A stretch of DNA of 64,000 nt from Zipacnadum sp036504235 (lineage in GTDB: Bacteria > Armatimonadota > Zipacnadia > Zipacnadales > Zipacnadaceae), in NCBI GenBank assembly GCA_036504235.1, contig DASXVN010000019.1:62001-126000 (forward strand), in the 5' to 3' direction. Below, in pieces: positions 48,848 through 57,235 of this stretch. A program made the position numbers and the translations under genes. The notes beneath the pieces were generated by a model that saw nothing but the letters and a program-made list of their open reading frames with translations, did no database searches and was not told where the DNA came from. How positions within the stretch are numbered: position 1 is the stretch's first letter; each line of letters begins with the position of its first letter.

Positions 48848-49374
48848 TAGTTGCCTTTCTCTGCCGAAGCTTCGCCTCGGCCGGCGGGAGTCAGCAGGAG
48901 CCGGTAAGCCATCAGCAGCACCCCGCAGGTCAGGGCGATATCGGCGATGTTGAAGACCGGCCAGAAGTGGAAGTCCAGGAAGTCCACCACCTGCCCGCGG
49001 GCGACCCGGTCAATCAGATTCCCCAGCGCGCCGCCCAGCATAAGTCCCAGGGGGACAATGATCTCCGGGTGGCGGCGGCCTTCCCGGCAGCCCCAGGCGA
49101 TCATCACGACCACCAAGACCGCGCCGACCACGGCCAGCGCGACGCCCGCGGAGGAGAACAGGCTGAAGAACGCGCCCGTGTTCGACTGGCGGGTGAAGGA
49201 CATCACGCTGCCCAGAACAGGGAAGGACTCCCCCATCGCCATACGCGCCACGACCAGGGCCTTAGCGGCCTGGTCCAGCAGCGTCAGCGCCAGCGCCCAG
49301 GACAGAAAGCGCACGGGAGCCGCGGCGCCCGCGCCGGTCGGGCGCGCCTGCGAGTCGTGGTCGGTGGGGGTCAT
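48847..49374 (-). CDS. lspA: lipoprotein signal peptidase II
   Basis: A 175-residue aspartic protease in the inner membrane that cuts lipoprotein signals after Lgt. LDQAAKALVVARMAMGE is the first conserved block. TRQSNTGAFFSLFS, GGALGNLIDRVARGQVVDFLDF and VFNIADIALTCG hold the two catalytic Asp. Four helices are present, and a hydrophilic N-terminus of about 20 residues rich in Thr/Asp/Ala precedes them. ATG 49374 overlaps the upstream stop (ATGA). It works directly with lgt beside it. Confidence 0.95.
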   Translation of the reverse strand: MTPTDHDSQARPTGAGAAAPVRFLSWALALTLLDQAAKALVVARMAMGESFPVLGSVMSFTRQSNTGAFFSLFSSAGVALAVVGAVLVVVMIAWGCREGRRHPEIIVPLGLMLGGALGNLIDRVARGQVVDFLDFHFWPVFNIADIALTCGVLLMAYRLLLTPAGRGEASAEKGN

Positions 49375-49751
49375 CGGCCCAGGACGCGAGACCGGCAATC
49401 CGTGCACATGGTGGCATGGGGGAGCGCATCCAGCCGCTTCTTGGGGATGGCCTTGCCGCAGACGTCGCATTTGCCGTAAGTCCCGGCGTCAATCTTGCCC
49501 AGGGCCTCGTTGACGGAGTCCATCATGTCCCGCAGGTTGCCCACAATGGCCATGATCCGGCTCCGCTCGACGGTCTCGGAGGCGGCGTCGCCGCCCTGCT
49601 CGTCAAAATCCTCGTCGGCCACGTTGACATGAAAGCCATCCCGCTGATCGTTAGTGCTCTCCGATCGCCGGATTTCCTTCTCGAGGTCCACGCGCATTTC
49701 CAGCAGCTTCTTGCGGTATTTATCTATTTCCAGGTCCTTTTTCAGCGTCAC
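49371..49751 (-). CDS. TraR/DksA family zinc-finger protein
   Basis: 126 residues. An N-terminal coiled coil (KYRKKLLEMRVDLEKEIRRS) holds an acidic tip region, and the C-terminal C4 zinc finger reads CDVCGKAIPKKRLDALPHATMCTDC. DksA-type proteins enter the RNA polymerase secondary channel and adjust transcription, often with ppGpp. The DxxDxA tip motif of true DksA is not evident (NVADEDFDEQGGDAAS is close in place). It lies between ileS and lspA in the same operon, a common arrangement. Confidence 0.88.
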   Translation of the reverse strand: MTLKKDLEIDKYRKKLLEMRVDLEKEIRRSESTNDQRDGFHVNVADEDFDEQGGDAASETVERSRIMAIVGNLRDMMDSVNEALGKIDAGTYGKCDVCGKAIPKKRLDALPHATMCTDCRSRVLGR

Positions 49752-49780
49752 TTGCTTCTAACCTCCACACTCTGGCGTTA

Positions 49781-52576
49781 TTACGGTTGCACCGATCCGC
49801 CTAGTTGCGAAAGCCGCCGCACGCGATCCGTGCAGCGCGGACACAGGTCGGAATACTCGGGGTCTACCCCCACTTGCGGATCTCTAACCCAACAGCGGTT
49901 GCACTTCTCACCCTCGCCGACGGTGGCGCGCACGGCCAGATCGCCGGTCCCGGCCTCTAGTTGCACTTGGGAAACAATAAACAGCGCCGGAAGTTCCTTC
50001 TCGTAGCGCCGCAGCAACTCCAGATCCTCGCCGGACGCCTGCAGGGTGACCTGCGCCTCCAGCGGCTTGCGGATCGCGCCCGACTGCCGGGCCTCTTCCA
50101 GACCCACCATGACCTGCTCGCGTAGCTCGCCGAGACGGTCCCAGCGCGCCATGAGTTCACTATCCGCCTCGGCCACGGGCTCCGGCCAGTGGGCCATTTG
50201 TACGCTGACCGGCAGGGATTCATCCAGCCGCCGGCACTGCTCCCAGGCCTCGTCGGCGGTGAAGGTCAGCACCGGCGAACTCATCACGATCAGCGCCTGG
50301 AGAATCTCCCACAGCGCCGTCTGCGCGGAGCGGCGCTCCGGCGCGTCCGGCAGGCTGGTGTACAGCGTGTCCTTGAGAACGTCCAAATAGAAGGCACTAA
50401 GTTCCCGGGCGCAGAAAGAATGCAGGTGATGATAGAGCAGGTGCAGGTCCCATTCGTCAAAGCCGCGAGTGAGCTTCTGCACTAGACCCGCGGTCTGGCC
50501 CAGCGCCCAGCGGTCGATCTCGCGCATCTGCGCGCGCGGCACGGCGTCGGTCTCCGGATCAAAGTCCTGCAGGTTCGCCAGTAAGAAACGAATCGTATTA
50601 CGAATACGCCGGTAAGCGTCCGCCACCTGCTCGAAAATCGCCTCGGAGCAAAACATTTTGCGCCGGAAGTCGGCGTAGGTGAACCACAGGCGCAAGACAT
50701 CCGCGCCGTATTTGTCGATAAGCTCCTGCGGGCTGATGATGTTGCCCTTGCTTTTGGACATCTTCAGACCGGTTTCGTCCACGAAAAAGGCGTGGCCCAC
50801 CACCAGCTTGAAAGGCGCGGGCTCGCCCAGGGCACAGGCGCACCACAGGGAGGTCTGGAACCAGCACTGATACTGGTCGTCCCCCTCCAGGTAGCAGTCG
50901 GCGGGGTAAGCGAGGTCCTCCTCGCGGGCGCGCAGCACGGCGTAGTGGCTGACTCCGGAGTCGAACCACACCGACATGATGTCGCCCTCTTTGGTGAACT
51001 CGGCGCCGCCGCATTTCGGGCACACGGTGCCCGGCGGGAGCAGTTCCTCGGCGCTGCGCTCAAACCAGACATCCGCGCCGCGCTCGTGCACCGCCACCAG
51101 GTCGCGGATATGGTTGGCGATTTCCTCGTTGACCAGGGTCTCCTCGCAATTGACGCAGTGGAAGGCGGGAATCGGCACGCCCCAAGTGCGCTGGCGCGAG
51201 ATGCACCAGTCGGGCCGCGCCTGCACCATGCCGGCGATGCGGTCCTGGCCCCAGGCGGGCATCCACTCGGCCTTCGCGATCTCCGCCAAAGCGGGCTCGC
51301 GGAGCTGGTCAATGTCCATGAACCACTGCTTGGTGGCGCGGTAGATCACTGGCTGGTGACAGCGCCAGCAGTGGGGATACTCGTGCTCGATATCGCCGGA
51401 GCCCAGCAGCGCCCCGGCCTCGTCCAGCAGGTCGATCACCACGCCGTTGGACTGGTCGCAGACCTGACCCTCCAGCGCCCCGCCGGCTTCCGAGGTGAAC
51501 TGGCCGTAGTCGTTCAGCGGGCTGATGACCTCCAGGCCGTGCTCGCGCCCGACCAGGTAGTCCTCCACGCCGTGGCCGGGAGCGGTATGCACCGCGCCCG
51601 TACCCTGATCCAGCACCACGTGCTCGCCCAGGACGATCGGCGCCGGCCGATCGTACAGCGGATGCTGCGCCACCAGGCCCCTCAACTCGGCGCCCTTGTG
51701 GCGACCGACGATCTCCACTTCGCCGAGCTGCGTAGCGGTCTGGGTAGCGCCCAGCAGCGCCTCCGCGATCAGGTAGTACTCGTCCCCGCCCGCCCGCACC
51801 AGCGCGTAGCTGGCGCCGCCGTTGAGGGCGATCCCGGCGTTGCCGGGGATGGTCCAGGGGGTAGTCGTCCAGATGATGACCCGCGCCCGCGCTCCCGCCG
51901 GCAGCGTGGGGAAGAACTCCGCGGCATTGGTCAGCTCAAAAGCCACGTAGATGGAGGGCGAGCACTTGGTCTCGTACTCCACCTCGTCCTCGGCCAGCGC
52001 GGTCTCGCAGCGGTAGCACCAATACACCGGCCGCAGGGCCCGGTAGACCAGCCCCCGCGCCGCGATCTTGCCGAAAGCCTCGATCTGCCGCGCCTGATAC
52101 TCGGGGCTGAGGGTCAGATAGGGGTGGTCCCAGTCCGCGCGCACGCCCAGCCGCTTGAACTGCTCGCGCTGGGTGTCCACGTAGCGCAGGGCCAACTCGC
52201 GGCACTTGGCGCGCCACTCCAGCACCGTAACCTGGTGCCGGGTCAGGCCGTATTCGCGCTGCACGGCCAGCTCGGTAGGCAGCCCCTGGGTGTCCCAGCC
52301 GGGGACGTAGGGGCAGTCGTAGCCGCGCAGGGTCTTATACTTGAGCGCGATATCCTTGAGGATCTTGTTGAGGGCCTGGCCGAGGTGGATATTGCCGTTG
52401 GCATAGGGCGGGCCATCGTGCAGCACCCAACGAGGCGCGCCGGCGCGGGCCTCGCGCACCTGGTGATAGATCTGGTTCTCATCCCAAGCGCGCGCCCATT
52501 CCGGCTCCCGCTCGGGGAGGTTGGCGCGCATGGGAAAGTCGGTCTGCAGTAGGTTAAGGGTAGGGCGATAATCCAT
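49781..52576 (-). CDS. ileS: isoleucyl-tRNA synthetase
   Basis: 931 residues, bacterial-type IleRS. The class I HIGH motif is HLGQ (residues 64-67) and the following substrate block is GWDTQGLPTE instead of GWDxHGLPxE. The CP1 editing domain has VIIWTTTPWTIPGNAGIAL. KMSKS is intact in LKMSKSKGNIISP (about residue 605). The C-terminal zinc finger is KCNRCW and DLCPRC. The overall length and architecture are normal. It heads an operon with the dksA-like gene, lspA, lgt and ddl, from a promoter at 52612-52641. I see no T-box leader; the leader is only about 35 bases. Confidence 0.96.
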   Translation of the reverse strand: MDYRPTLNLLQTDFPMRANLPEREPEWARAWDENQIYHQVREARAGAPRWVLHDGPPYANGNIHLGQALNKILKDIALKYKTLRGYDCPYVPGWDTQGLPTELAVQREYGLTRHQVTVLEWRAKCRELALRYVDTQREQFKRLGVRADWDHPYLTLSPEYQARQIEAFGKIAARGLVYRALRPVYWCYRCETALAEDEVEYETKCSPSIYVAFELTNAAEFFPTLPAGARARVIIWTTTPWTIPGNAGIALNGGASYALVRAGGDEYYLIAEALLGATQTATQLGEVEIVGRHKGAELRGLVAQHPLYDRPAPIVLGEHVVLDQGTGAVHTAPGHGVEDYLVGREHGLEVISPLNDYGQFTSEAGGALEGQVCDQSNGVVIDLLDEAGALLGSGDIEHEYPHCWRCHQPVIYRATKQWFMDIDQLREPALAEIAKAEWMPAWGQDRIAGMVQARPDWCISRQRTWGVPIPAFHCVNCEETLVNEEIANHIRDLVAVHERGADVWFERSAEELLPPGTVCPKCGGAEFTKEGDIMSVWFDSGVSHYAVLRAREEDLAYPADCYLEGDDQYQCWFQTSLWCACALGEPAPFKLVVGHAFFVDETGLKMSKSKGNIISPQELIDKYGADVLRLWFTYADFRRKMFCSEAIFEQVADAYRRIRNTIRFLLANLQDFDPETDAVPRAQMREIDRWALGQTAGLVQKLTRGFDEWDLHLLYHHLHSFCARELSAFYLDVLKDTLYTSLPDAPERRSAQTALWEILQALIVMSSPVLTFTADEAWEQCRRLDESLPVSVQMAHWPEPVAEADSELMARWDRLGELREQVMVGLEEARQSGAIRKPLEAQVTLQASGEDLELLRRYEKELPALFIVSQVQLEAGTGDLAVRATVGEGEKCNRCWVRDPQVGVDPEYSDLCPRCTDRVRRLSQLGGSVQP

Positions 52577-52611
52577 TCGAGACTCCCGCCTGGTGCTTCA
52601 ATTAGTCGGAC

Positions 52612-52641
52612 ATTGTACCATTGAGCACCTAGCAGGGTCAA
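52612..52641 (-). promoter_or_regulatory. sigma70-type promoter for the ileS operon
   Basis: Minus strand: TTGACC (52641-52636), an 18-base spacer and TACAAT (52617-52612). The same -35 hexamer is used at gyrB. The start near 52606 gives a leader of about 30 bases. Confidence 0.75.
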
Positions 52642-52668
52642 GGAAGGGGTGAGCGGCAGGTGTTGTAG

Positions 52669-52690
52669 GGCGGGGGCTACGTCCCCCGCC
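52669..52690. repeat. palindromic repeat family B, uninterrupted copy
   Basis: GGCGGGGG and CCCCCGCC around CTACGT; reverse complement of 2348-2369. Confidence 0.75.
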
Positions 52691-52707
52691 GCGCCGTTCG
52701 CCGGTCC

Positions 52708-52862
52708 GGCCCACCCCGCCCTCGGGAGACCTCGGGCACCCCTCCCGGTGCGGGAGGGGCTTAGGGCGGGAAGATGACACCAAGTCTTAGCGGCGGAGCC
52801 TCCGAAAAGCCCCTCCCATTATGGGAGGGGTGCCCGAGGCGAAGCCGAGGGCGGGGTGGGCC
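52708..52862. repeat. 155-bp foldback (MITE-like) element
   Basis: Perfect outer inverted arms of 18 bp (GGCCCACCCCGCCCTCGG at 52708 and its complement ending 52862), then perfect 17-bp inner arms (52730-52746 and 52823-52839), and an 11-bp pair GGGAGGGGCTT/AAGCCCCTCCC. The centre, 52763-52806, is unpaired. I see no coding region in 52577-52893. Confidence 0.8.
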
Positions 52863-52893
52863 GCCGTTGCCGATGTAGGGCGAGCGCCTCCCC

Positions 52894-53478
52894 CTAGCTC
52901 CGCCGCCGATACCGCCGTCTCCCGGCGGCGAAGACGACGATCCCCAGCAGCAGGACGACGCCCACCCAGATAATCATATTGGGCGCCACCTGGCCGGGCA
53001 GGATGCTGTCCGCGGTGGCGTAGTAGACCAGCCCCGCGCCCAGGAATACGGTAGCCATCAGCCCGACCAGCCAGTTGAAGGCCCACTGGAAGTTCGCGGC
53101 CACCGACTCCAGGTCGTAGCTGCCCTGCTCGGGGCGGCGGTAGGCGTCCACGTCGGCCACCACGCGGCTCTCGAAATGCTGGGCCAGCTCCTCCATCACC
53201 TTGTCCAGCTCGCCCTCCAGCTCCCCCTGCCGCAGCATGCTGATGAAGAAGGGCGAAAAGGCGCCCGGGTAGCGGCTGAAGGCCGTCGCCAGGCTGCGGC
53301 CCATCTCCACCGCGTCCTGGACCGAGTAGAGGGCCTCGCGCAGGAACTGGTTGTCGGTCCCCTCGCGCAGGGCGGAGAAGATCTCCAGGATGTTCACCTG
53401 CGCGGTCAGCAGCGTCGCAAACTGGCGGCACATATTGGCCATTTCCGCATTACTGATCTCCTGGGCGCCCTCGGCCAT
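52894..53478 (-). CDS. single T2SSF/GspF-like domain membrane protein
   Basis: 194 residues. The N-terminal 115 residues form one GspF/PilC domain: MCRQFATLLTAQVNILEIFS, DAVEMGRSLATAFSRYPGAF, SMLRQGELEGELDKVMEELA. The protein then has two membrane helices (about 130-152 and 165-185) and an Arg-rich end (GRRRYRRRS). Full GspF has two such domains and three helices, so this is a half. It lies 25 bases downstream of a TPR gene on the same strand. It may join a minimal pilus or secretion system encoded elsewhere. Confidence 0.72.
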   Translation of the reverse strand: MAEGAQEISNAEMANMCRQFATLLTAQVNILEIFSALREGTDNQFLREALYSVQDAVEMGRSLATAFSRYPGAFSPFFISMLRQGELEGELDKVMEELAQHFESRVVADVDAYRRPEQGSYDLESVAANFQWAFNWLVGLMATVFLGAGLVYYATADSILPGQVAPNMIIWVGVVLLLGIVVFAAGRRRYRRRS

Positions 53479-53503
53479 GGTATCCTCTCCTTGGTGACGC
53501 CCG

Positions 53504-53992
53504 CTAGCTCGCGGGCTTGTCGCGCAATTGCCGCACCAGCTCCCCGGCCAGCCGGTGCCGGGGGCGATGACTCAGTTCCGTCTCCAGTTCCGCCAGCGCC
53601 GCCAGCCGGTCGCCGCGCCGCAGGTGGACCGCCGCCAGGTTGTAGTGCAGGTCCGGGTGCGCCGGATGCTGCGCGGCGAGTTGCTCCAGAATCTCCCGGG
53701 AGCGCTCCAGATTCCCCAGCGCCGCTTCCGCCGCCGCCAGGTTCAGCCACGCCTGCGGCCGCTGCGGATTCAGGACCGTCGCCTGGGTCAGGGCCCGCAC
53801 CGCCGCCGGGTATTCCTCCAGACGAAAGAAGGCCATCCCCAGGTTTACCTGCGCGAGATAAGAGGAGGAGTCCAGGCTCAGAGCGGCCTGGAGGTGCTCG
53901 ACCGCCTCCGCCCAGCGCCCTCGTGCCAGGGCGGCGTTCCCCGCCCGCAATTCCCGGTGGGCCTGACGTTCTTCACGGGTCGTGCGGCGCAT
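53504..53992 (-). CDS. TPR repeat protein (small)
   Basis: 162 residues in about four TPR units: AVEHLQAALSLDSSSYLAQVNLGMA, AVRALTQATVLNPQRPQAWLN, REILEQLAAQHPAHPDLHYNLAA. There is no signal peptide. It precedes the GspF-like gene with a 25-base gap, so they are probably cotranscribed; TPR proteins (PilF-like) assist pilus systems in other bacteria. Confidence 0.85.
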   Translation of the reverse strand: MRRTTREERQAHRELRAGNAALARGRWAEAVEHLQAALSLDSSSYLAQVNLGMAFFRLEEYPAAVRALTQATVLNPQRPQAWLNLAAAEAALGNLERSREILEQLAAQHPAHPDLHYNLAAVHLRRGDRLAALAELETELSHRPRHRLAGELVRQLRDKPAS

Positions 53993-54145
53993 CGGTTCCT
54001 CCCTCCGCGGCTGAGGCTAAGTGCGGTGAGCTTCCCCGGCGGGCCAGGCGACACCTTCCGAGCGCCCGGTTTCGTGCGAGAGCCGGGAGGGTATCCTCCC
54101 CCTAACAACGGCTGGTCAGCTCCGTATCTTGAGAGGTGACGAAAA

Positions 54146-54625
54146 ATGCGCAAACGCTTGTGGTTGTTTGCAGTGATCGTAGTCCTCCTGGCCGGCGGCG
54201 GCTACTTCCTCTATCAGCGCACTCGCCCCGTCCTCAGCGACCAGCAGCAGATCAAGAACGTGATCCTCACCGCCGCCCACGCCGTGGAGCAGCACAAGAC
54301 CAAGACCGTCATGGACCAGGTCGCCGACGACTACTCCGACGGCACCTACGACCGCCAGAGCCTCGAAACAGTAGTCCGCGGCGCCCTGGCCTACGCCGGG
54401 GAGAGCCACATCTCCACCTTCATCCGCTCCCTGGAGGTCCAAGGCGACCGCGCCACCGCCCAGGTCTCGGTAGAGATGACCACCGCCCGCCCCCAGGTAG
54501 ACGCCGGCGGCCTCCCCACCTCCAACCAAGGCTCCTACGAGGTCCAGGTAGAGTTCCGCAAAACGGACCGAGGCTGGAAAGTAACCAGCACGAAAGGCCT
54601 AGAGGCGGCAGGTGGGGGGCTGTAG
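54146..54625 (+). CDS. membrane-anchored hypothetical protein, NTF2-like fold suspected
   Basis: 159 residues with a single N-terminal helix (LWLFAVIVVLLAGGGYFLY, residues 5-23), then a soluble domain with a helix (IKNVILTAAHAVEQHK), DDYSDGTY and several strands (LEVQGDRATAQVSVEM, YEVQVEFRKTDRGWKVTS). The pattern of a helical start then a curved sheet recalls NTF2-like/DUF4440 domains. Unknown function. GAGAGGTGACGAAAA precedes the ATG. Confidence 0.68.
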   Translation: MRKRLWLFAVIVVLLAGGGYFLYQRTRPVLSDQQQIKNVILTAAHAVEQHKTKTVMDQVADDYSDGTYDRQSLETVVRGALAYAGESHISTFIRSLEVQGDRATAQVSVEMTTARPQVDAGGLPTSNQGSYEVQVEFRKTDRGWKVTSTKGLEAAGGGL

Positions 54626-54753
54626 GCGGGCAGGAAGGATTCTTCCTTCCGAGCCGGAAGTGATCCAGGCCAGAGCGACGCGGGCCGCCCGGAATTCTTC
54701 CCAGATTATTTCTGCGTCTTGAGGGATCTGGCCCGGCTCTCATACCAACCGCA

Positions 54754-55890
54754 ATGAACGGAGCAACCATGTCACCAGTCAATCGCTTTCTCGCCTTGGG
54801 CACCCTCGCGCTATTTTGCGTGGGTTGCCGCAGCGAAACGCCTGTAGCCGCGACCTATACGGAGAAAGCCCAGGTGCCGGAGGTGGGGAGTTCCGCTCCT
54901 GGCAAGGACGGAAGTTTCGCTTTCGTCATGAGCCAGTCTGACCACAGTCCTTCGGCGGTCTATCTGTTCACCGGCAGAGAGGTGCGGGAGCTTTATCGGT
55001 CGGAGGGCGAGGTGGTGGGGGTAGCGATAGCGGGGGACAAGCCCGATGTGTTTGCCCTAGAGGCCCATTGGGCGGATGGTCCAGGCGACACGGTACGACA
55101 AACGGCGCCCACTCGGTTGCTGCACCTGACCCCTGACGGCCCTCCAGCGGTGGTTTTTGAGGATCGAGCCATCCACTACCTTGCTGATGGTTATTGCTCA
55201 CAGCCCGCCGTGGCGGTGGTGCGGACTTCCTTTGTGCGCACGTCGGGGGCGAATGAATTCGTGGCGCGTCCGTCAGCGGTAATCGCCCGCCGGGAGCTCG
55301 ACGGAACTTGGTCAAGGCGAGAGGTCCAGCATCCGAACATCATGCATCTAGCTTGGGACGGCCCTGACCTCTTCTCCTTCGACGAGGTGGGTGATGACCG
55401 CGGCGTGGCTGTGTCGATGATTGCGGGTGCGGACACAAGCGATACCCGCGTGATATCAATCCCCGGCCTCAATGTGACCGGGGTTATCCCGTATTACGGG
55501 CCCGGCGGCGGATGGGTCATTGATCGGCTGGTTGCTCCGCACCCCAAGCCCATCGACGTCTTCAGCCTGGTGTCTCCGCGCGCCGGGCACCTCCGGGACG
55601 TGACCATACAGGGAAAGCAGGCTGTAGGAGTCGGCCAGTCATCCCTTGACGGCAAGTACCTATCCGGCCTTCGTGAGAACGAGGCCGGGTACAGCGCGGC
55701 CGTCGTCGTCCGAGTGAGCGACGGGGCCGTAACCGATTACGGCTCGCCCGGAGCGGATGACTGCTATGCCTCAATTCTTCCGGACAGGCGGGTGGCGGTT
55801 CTTCGCCGAGAGGCAGACCGGCTGGCGCTGTACCTCATCGATCCGGTCACGCGGAAGAAGAGCGAGTTGTGGAGGTCGCCTGAGAAGTAG
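54754..55890 (+). CDS. predicted lipoprotein with beta-propeller-like repeats
   Basis: 378 residues. The lipobox is ALGTLALFCVGC (Cys at residue 24 or 19, depending on the start; ATG 54769 is also possible). The mature part has repeated short strands and Gly-Asp turns (FAFVMSQSDHSPSAVYLFTG, LHLTPDGPPAVVFED, ILPDRRVAVLRREADRLAL), like TolB-type propellers. Its codon use has less GC3 than in neighbours. No function can be assigned. A hairpin, GGAAGGA-TTC-TTCCTTCC, lies upstream near 54631. Confidence 0.68.
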   Translation: MNGATMSPVNRFLALGTLALFCVGCRSETPVAATYTEKAQVPEVGSSAPGKDGSFAFVMSQSDHSPSAVYLFTGREVRELYRSEGEVVGVAIAGDKPDVFALEAHWADGPGDTVRQTAPTRLLHLTPDGPPAVVFEDRAIHYLADGYCSQPAVAVVRTSFVRTSGANEFVARPSAVIARRELDGTWSRREVQHPNIMHLAWDGPDLFSFDEVGDDRGVAVSMIAGADTSDTRVISIPGLNVTGVIPYYGPGGGWVIDRLVAPHPKPIDVFSLVSPRAGHLRDVTIQGKQAVGVGQSSLDGKYLSGLRENEAGYSAAVVVRVSDGAVTDYGSPGADDCYASILPDRRVAVLRREADRLALYLIDPVTRKKSELWRSPEK

Positions 55891-56009
55891 CAGGACCTGT
55901 GGCCGAGCAGGGCGCCCAGGGGGGACGACTCACTGGTGCAGTTCACCCAGAGCTAGGGGACACCATACCTGGCTGCCTCAATTCCACCGTTCTTCTCGGC
56001 GCACCCGGC

Positions 56010-56026
56010 GGGCGAGACGCTCGCCC
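56010..56026. repeat. small palindrome GGGCGAG-ACG-CTCGCCC (family F)
   Basis: Followed by TACC; a related GTAGGGCGAGCGCCTCCCC is at about 52876. It lies in the 222-base gap before the Gfo/Idh/MocA gene. Confidence 0.5.
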
Positions 56027-56112
56027 TACCGATAGAAGGATTCTCCCTCTCCCCTCCCGAAGTTCCCCCCGCTGTTTGTTTCTCACTCCGCCTTGCTTAA
56101 GGAGCGTTCCCT

Positions 56113-57195
56113 ATGTCTGCTGATCCTGTGCGCCTTGGTTATGTTGGTTGCGGATTTGTTGCTCAGACTATTCATATTCCTAACTTCGCCGGTTTGCCGG
56201 GGTGCGAGTTGCTGGGGTTGGCTGAGGTGCGGGAGGATTTGCGCCGGAGCGTGGGGGCGCGGTTTGGCATCCCCCGGCTCTACGCCGGCCATCTGGAACT
56301 CGCCGCCGATCCGGATATCGAGGCGGTCGCCGTGTCCGCGCCCTATGCCTTGCAGGGGCGCATCGCCGCCGACCTGCTGCGCGCCGGCAAGCACGTGTTC
56401 ATGGAAAAGCCCATGGCCGTCTCCGTGGCGCGGGGCGAGGCCATCCTCGCCGCCGCCCGGGAGAGCGCGGCGCGACTGATGGTCGGCTACATGAAGCGCT
56501 ACGATCCGGGGAATGTCATGATCCGCGAGCACCTGCAGGCCTGGCAGGCCTCCGGCGAGTGCGGCCGGATTCTCCTGGCCCGCAACCACGGTTTCGGCGG
56601 CAACTGGGTCTATGCCCAGGACCCCAACGTAGCCTTTGACCAGTCCCCGGCGCACGCGCCCCCGGCGGATTTCCCGGAGGACTGGCCCGTCTGGCTGCCC
56701 GAGGAGCGCCGCGACTCCTACGTCAGCTACCTCCAGCAATGGACCCACAACCTCAACCTGCTGCGCTTCCTGCTGGGCGACGAGGCGGGCCAAGCGCAGG
56801 TCAAGTCCGTCCTGCTGGATGACGACGGGATGACCGGCCTGACGGTGCTGGATATCAACGGCGCGCGCGGGGTGGTGGAGAGCGGCTACACGCGCTTCCA
56901 CGCCTGGGAGGAGCACACCACGGTCTACTTCGAGGGCGGCTGGCTGCGCACGGCGGCCCCGGCGCTCATGCACAAGGAGACCTCGGCGACAGTGGAAATC
57001 TACCGCGCGGCCCATGACGAGCAGCCGGCCCGCGAGACCCGCGAATTCCCGCCCCCCGCCTGGGCTTACCGCGAGGAGGCCCGCCACTTCCTCACCCAAC
57101 TACGCACCGGCGAGCCCTTCCGCTCCTCCGGCGAGGACACCCTGAACGACGTGCGGCTGTGCGAGGAGATCTATCGGCAGTTTTTGAGGTTGTAG
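56113..57195 (+). CDS. Gfo/Idh/MocA family oxidoreductase
   Basis: A 360-residue NAD(P)-dependent sugar oxidoreductase. RLGYVGCGFVAQTIHIPNFA gives the Rossmann G-x-G-x-x-A, and AVSAPYALQGRIAADLLRAGKHVFMEKPMAVS contains the EKP motif with the catalytic Lys. SVLLDDDGMTGLTVLDINGARG belongs to the C-terminal beta-sheet domain. The substrate is unknown; the next gene, an alpha-L-fucosidase, suggests a deoxy-sugar. AAGGAGCG precedes the ATG, and its gene is 40 bases from the fucosidase. Confidence 0.92.
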   Translation: MSADPVRLGYVGCGFVAQTIHIPNFAGLPGCELLGLAEVREDLRRSVGARFGIPRLYAGHLELAADPDIEAVAVSAPYALQGRIAADLLRAGKHVFMEKPMAVSVARGEAILAAARESAARLMVGYMKRYDPGNVMIREHLQAWQASGECGRILLARNHGFGGNWVYAQDPNVAFDQSPAHAPPADFPEDWPVWLPEERRDSYVSYLQQWTHNLNLLRFLLGDEAGQAQVKSVLLDDDGMTGLTVLDINGARGVVESGYTRFHAWEEHTTVYFEGGWLRTAAPALMHKETSATVEIYRAAHDEQPARETREFPPPAWAYREEARHFLTQLRTGEPFRSSGEDTLNDVRLCEEIYRQFLRL

Positions 57196-57235
57196 AGGCG
57201 CGGGTCACACCAAACAAGACAAGGAGAATCAACTA

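Noticed and set aside
52577..52611. T-box riboswitch before ileS
   Set aside because: The leader from the predicted start is about 30 bases, and no T-box consensus is seen.
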